Part shown: positions 4,830 through 6,115 of the stretch, one piece after another
Layout: each line of letters starts with the position of its first letter
How positions within the stretch are numbered: position 1 is the first letter of the stretch
Assembly (NCBI GenBank): GCA_947628105.1
Contig: CANQYN010000056.1
Span: 1 to 6,115, forward strand
From: an uncultured Bacilli bacterium
Lineage (GTDB): Bacteria > Bacillota_I > Bacilli_A > RF39 > UBA660
Direction: 5' to 3'
DNA length: 6,115 nt
Made by a program: the position numbers and the translations under genes
Notes under the pieces: generated by a model
Told to the model about the DNA's origin: nothing
Seen by the model: only the letters and a program-made list of their open reading frames with translations
The model's database searches: none

Positions 4830-5931
4830 TTACTGCCCCTTTCTCAAATAACCATTTAAAAATAAATCAATATCCCCATTTAATACTCCCTCTACATCAC
4901 TAGTTTCGATATTAGTTCTATTATCTTTCACAAGAGAGTATGGTTGCATTACATAATTTCGGATTTGTGAACCAAAATTAATTTCATCCACTTTTCCTTT
5001 AATTTTTTGAATATCTTGTTCTCTTTTTTCACATTCGATTAAATATAATTTATTTTTTAATACACTCATTGCTCTTTCCTTATTTTGAATTTGGCTTCTT
5101 TCATTTTGACAAGTTACGACAATTCCCGTTGGAATATGAGTAATTCGTACGGCACTATCCGTGGTATTAACTCCTTGTCCACCTTTCCCACTACTGCGAT
5201 ATACGTCAATTCGAATATCATTTGGATTGATTTCAATATCGATATCCTCATGTTCAAACAAAGGAGTTACATTAATAGAAGCAAAAGAAGTATGCCTTCT
5301 CGCCCCCGAATCAAAAGGAGATATTCTAACTAATCTATGAACTCCTTTTTCGCCTTTTAAATAACCATATATATTGGTTCCATATACTAACATTGTCAAA
5401 CTTTTTATTCCCGCAATATCGCCTTCTTGAGAATCAATTATTTCAGTTTTATAACCTTTTTTTTCACACCATCTACTATACATGCGATATAACATATTCG
5501 CCCAATCACAAGCTTCTGTTCCACCTGCTCCTGAATGAAATTCTAAAATAGCACCTAAATGATCATAAGGCCCGTTCAAAAAGTTTTTAATTTCTGCTTC
5601 TTCTAATTGTCGTTTAATTTCTTTTTCTTCTTCCATTATTAAAGCAATTAAATCGCTATCTTGTTGTTCTTTTAATGAATCAATCAATTCTAAATTGTTA
5701 TCAATTTTTTGTTTGATTTCCTTTGTATTATTATAATTATTCTTTAATTCTTTCAACGTAGAAATAATCTTTTCCGCCGATTTTGCATCATCCCAAAAAT
5801 GAGAATCTTGCATTTGAGATTCCTTTTCTATTATTTTTTTTTCTATTTGTTCCGCTTCAAAGTAACCTCCATAATTCATCAACTCTTATTTTGTACTGTT
5901 CATATTGCTTTTTTAATTCTGATATTTCCAT
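4830..5931 (-). CDS. prfB: Peptide chain release factor 2, with programmed +1 frameshift
   Basis: RF2 ends translation at UGA and UAA on the ribosome. The gene is two frames. A first segment from the ATG at 5931 reads 24 codons, beginning MEISELKKQYEQYK and ending WRLL, then meets UGA at 5859-5857. Skipping one T after CTT (5862-5860) gives Leu-Glu and continues for 342 more residues. The product is 366 residues, the same length as I recall for Bacillus RF2. Seen: coiled N-terminal domain, HSGAGGTEACDW, the stop-codon-recognition tripeptide SPF (204-206) and the catalytic GGQ (250-252), both at RF2-typical positions. The residue after GGQ is Gly where most have His. The long single frame begins with a TTG at 5882 that has no ribosome site and lacks the first helix, so I reject that start. 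AGGTGAT precedes the ATG by 4 nt. YvjA-like follows. Confidence 0.95.
5857..5870 (-). promoter_or_regulatory. prfB programmed frameshift signal
   Basis: On the - strand an internal Shine-Dalgarno GGAGG (5866-5870) is 3 nt upstream of CTT TGA (5857-5862). This is the standard RF2 autoregulation device: when RF2 is scarce, UGA is decoded slowly, the SD-16S contact pushes the ribosome forward and tRNA-Leu slips from CUU to UUU. The spacing is canonical. The base after UGA is A, where E. coli and many others have C (the weakest stop context). Confidence 0.93.
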
Positions 5932-5947
5932 ATTATCACCTGATATT

Positions 5948-5976
5948 ATTATAACATCTATTATAAAAGAAGTAAA
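5948..5976 (-). promoter_or_regulatory. Promoter of prfB-yvjA, sigma-A type with extended -10
   Basis: On the - strand TTTACT (5971-5976) and TATAAT (5948-5953) are 17 bp apart, and TG sits one base before the -10 (TGTTATAAT), an extended -10. The -10 ends 16 nt before the ATG, so the leader would be about 10 nt and start near the AGGTGAT site. A second TATAAT at 5960-5965 has no matching -35 and is less likely. Confidence 0.65.
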
Positions 5977-5982
5977 TTATAG

Positions 5983-6009
5983 AAAAAAAGAAAAGATTTC
6001 TCTTTTCTT
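5983..6009 (-). terminator. Rho-independent terminator of the phage-tail-like gene
   Basis: On the - strand AAGAAAAGA (6001-6009), a GAAA tetraloop and TCTTTTCTT (5988-5996) form a 9-bp perfect hairpin followed by five more T. The left arm starts in the stop codon of the upstream gene. It should isolate prfB from that gene. Confidence 0.88.
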
Positions 6010-6115
6010 ATGCCGTTCTTTTAAAGAAATAAACCGTGATATAAGGTTGTAAATTATTATGAGCCGTGTCTCCTCCCGTATTACTGTTTGTTCCACCGGC
6101 TGTTACAGAACTATT
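6008..6115 (-). CDS. C-terminus of a phage tail/collar-type protein (partial)
   Basis: Only the last 35 residues are inside the window; the frame is open to the edge and ends in TAA at 6008-6010. The visible part is a Gly/Thr/Asn-rich stretch (TAGGTNSNTGGDTAHNN) followed by LQPYITVYFFKRTA at the end. The pattern HNNLQPYxxVYxWKRT at the extreme C-terminus is familiar from phage tail-collar, tail-fibre and baseplate proteins of Firmicutes prophages and microcystin-dependent-protein-like proteins; here Phe replaces the usual Trp. About half of the 55 bases at 6061-6115 are G or C, clearly above the AT-rich neighbours, which fits either transfer or simply Gly/Thr codons. It may be the edge of a prophage, a tail-like particle or an isolated gene; the window cannot decide. 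Confidence 0.7.
   Translation of the reverse strand, partial: NSSVTAGGTNSNTGGDTAHNNLQPYITVYFFKRTA

Noticed and set aside
4530..4859. 109-codon + strand frame antisense to the YitT-family gene
   Set aside because: It lies opposite a well-supported gene, has no family resemblance and no ribosome site; an antisense shadow.
5085..5333. 82-codon + strand frame antisense to prfB
   Set aside because: It mirrors conserved RF2 codons including the GGQ region; an antisense shadow.
5783..6052. 89-codon + strand frame across the prfB start and upstream region
   Set aside because: It is antisense to the prfB start, promoter and terminator, has no ribosome site and is a low-complexity Phe/Leu/Ser sequence from reversed A/T runs.
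1..6115. CRISPR array, tRNA, rRNA, insertion sequence, riboswitch or undescribed defence system
   Set aside because: No spaced direct repeats, cloverleaf-like segments, transposase frames, structured long leaders or unfamiliar gene clusters were seen. Every gap is under 110 bp and is filled by terminators and promoters.

Overview
The window is AT-rich and comes from a spore-forming, low-GC Gram-positive (Firmicutes/Bacillota). Five genes point to endospore formation or its usual neighbourhood: yabP, yabQ, yabG, spoVG and veg. Strong Shine-Dalgarno sites of the AGGTGAT type recur. UGA is a stop codon: the window carries a UGA-dependent release factor (RF2) with its own UGA frameshift, so this is not a code-4 mollicute. 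The order prfB, YitT-family gene, ftsE, ftsX matches, as I remember it, the Bacillus subtilis order prfB-yvjA-(cccB)-ftsE-ftsX. A Bacilli-like lineage is therefore plausible, but I cannot place it more finely.

Layout, left to right: (1) the 3' end of a type-2 peptide deformylase gene (def) on the + strand, then a bidirectional terminator. Everything after that is on the - strand, so it is transcribed from right to left. (2) yabP-yabQ, a two-gene unit with a 4-nt ATGA overlap. (3) spoVG, with its own housekeeping-type promoter and terminator. (4) yabG-veg, 9 nt apart. (5) ftsE-ftsX, with 26 nt of coding overlap, a near-consensus promoter and a terminator. (6) prfB followed almost at once by the YitT/UPF0750 membrane gene. 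(7) At the right edge, the last 35 codons of a gene whose C-terminus looks like a phage tail or collar protein, closed by a strong terminator.

The genes fall into a cell-envelope and translation half (prfB, yvjA-like, ftsEX) and a sporulation half (yabG, veg, spoVG, yabP, yabQ). FtsEX regulates septal or lateral-wall hydrolases. YabP and YabQ act in the mother cell for cortex formation. YabG is the coat-processing protease. SpoVG and Veg are small nucleic-acid-related regulators. In B. subtilis the sporulation genes lie in two separate blocks near the origin (yabG-veg-sspF-ispE-purR-yabJ-spoVG, and yabP-yabQ-divIC). Here they are condensed, with sspF, ispE, purR, yabJ and divIC absent from between or beside them.

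The most informative details are: the real prfB gene starts 49 nt upstream of the longest open frame and needs a +1 frameshift at CTTTGA; the likely sporulation promoters of yabP and yabG are embedded in the terminator hairpins of the preceding genes; and a phage-like structural gene abuts prfB. I found no CRISPR array, tRNA, rRNA, insertion sequence or evident undescribed system. The window is mostly conserved core and sporulation genes.
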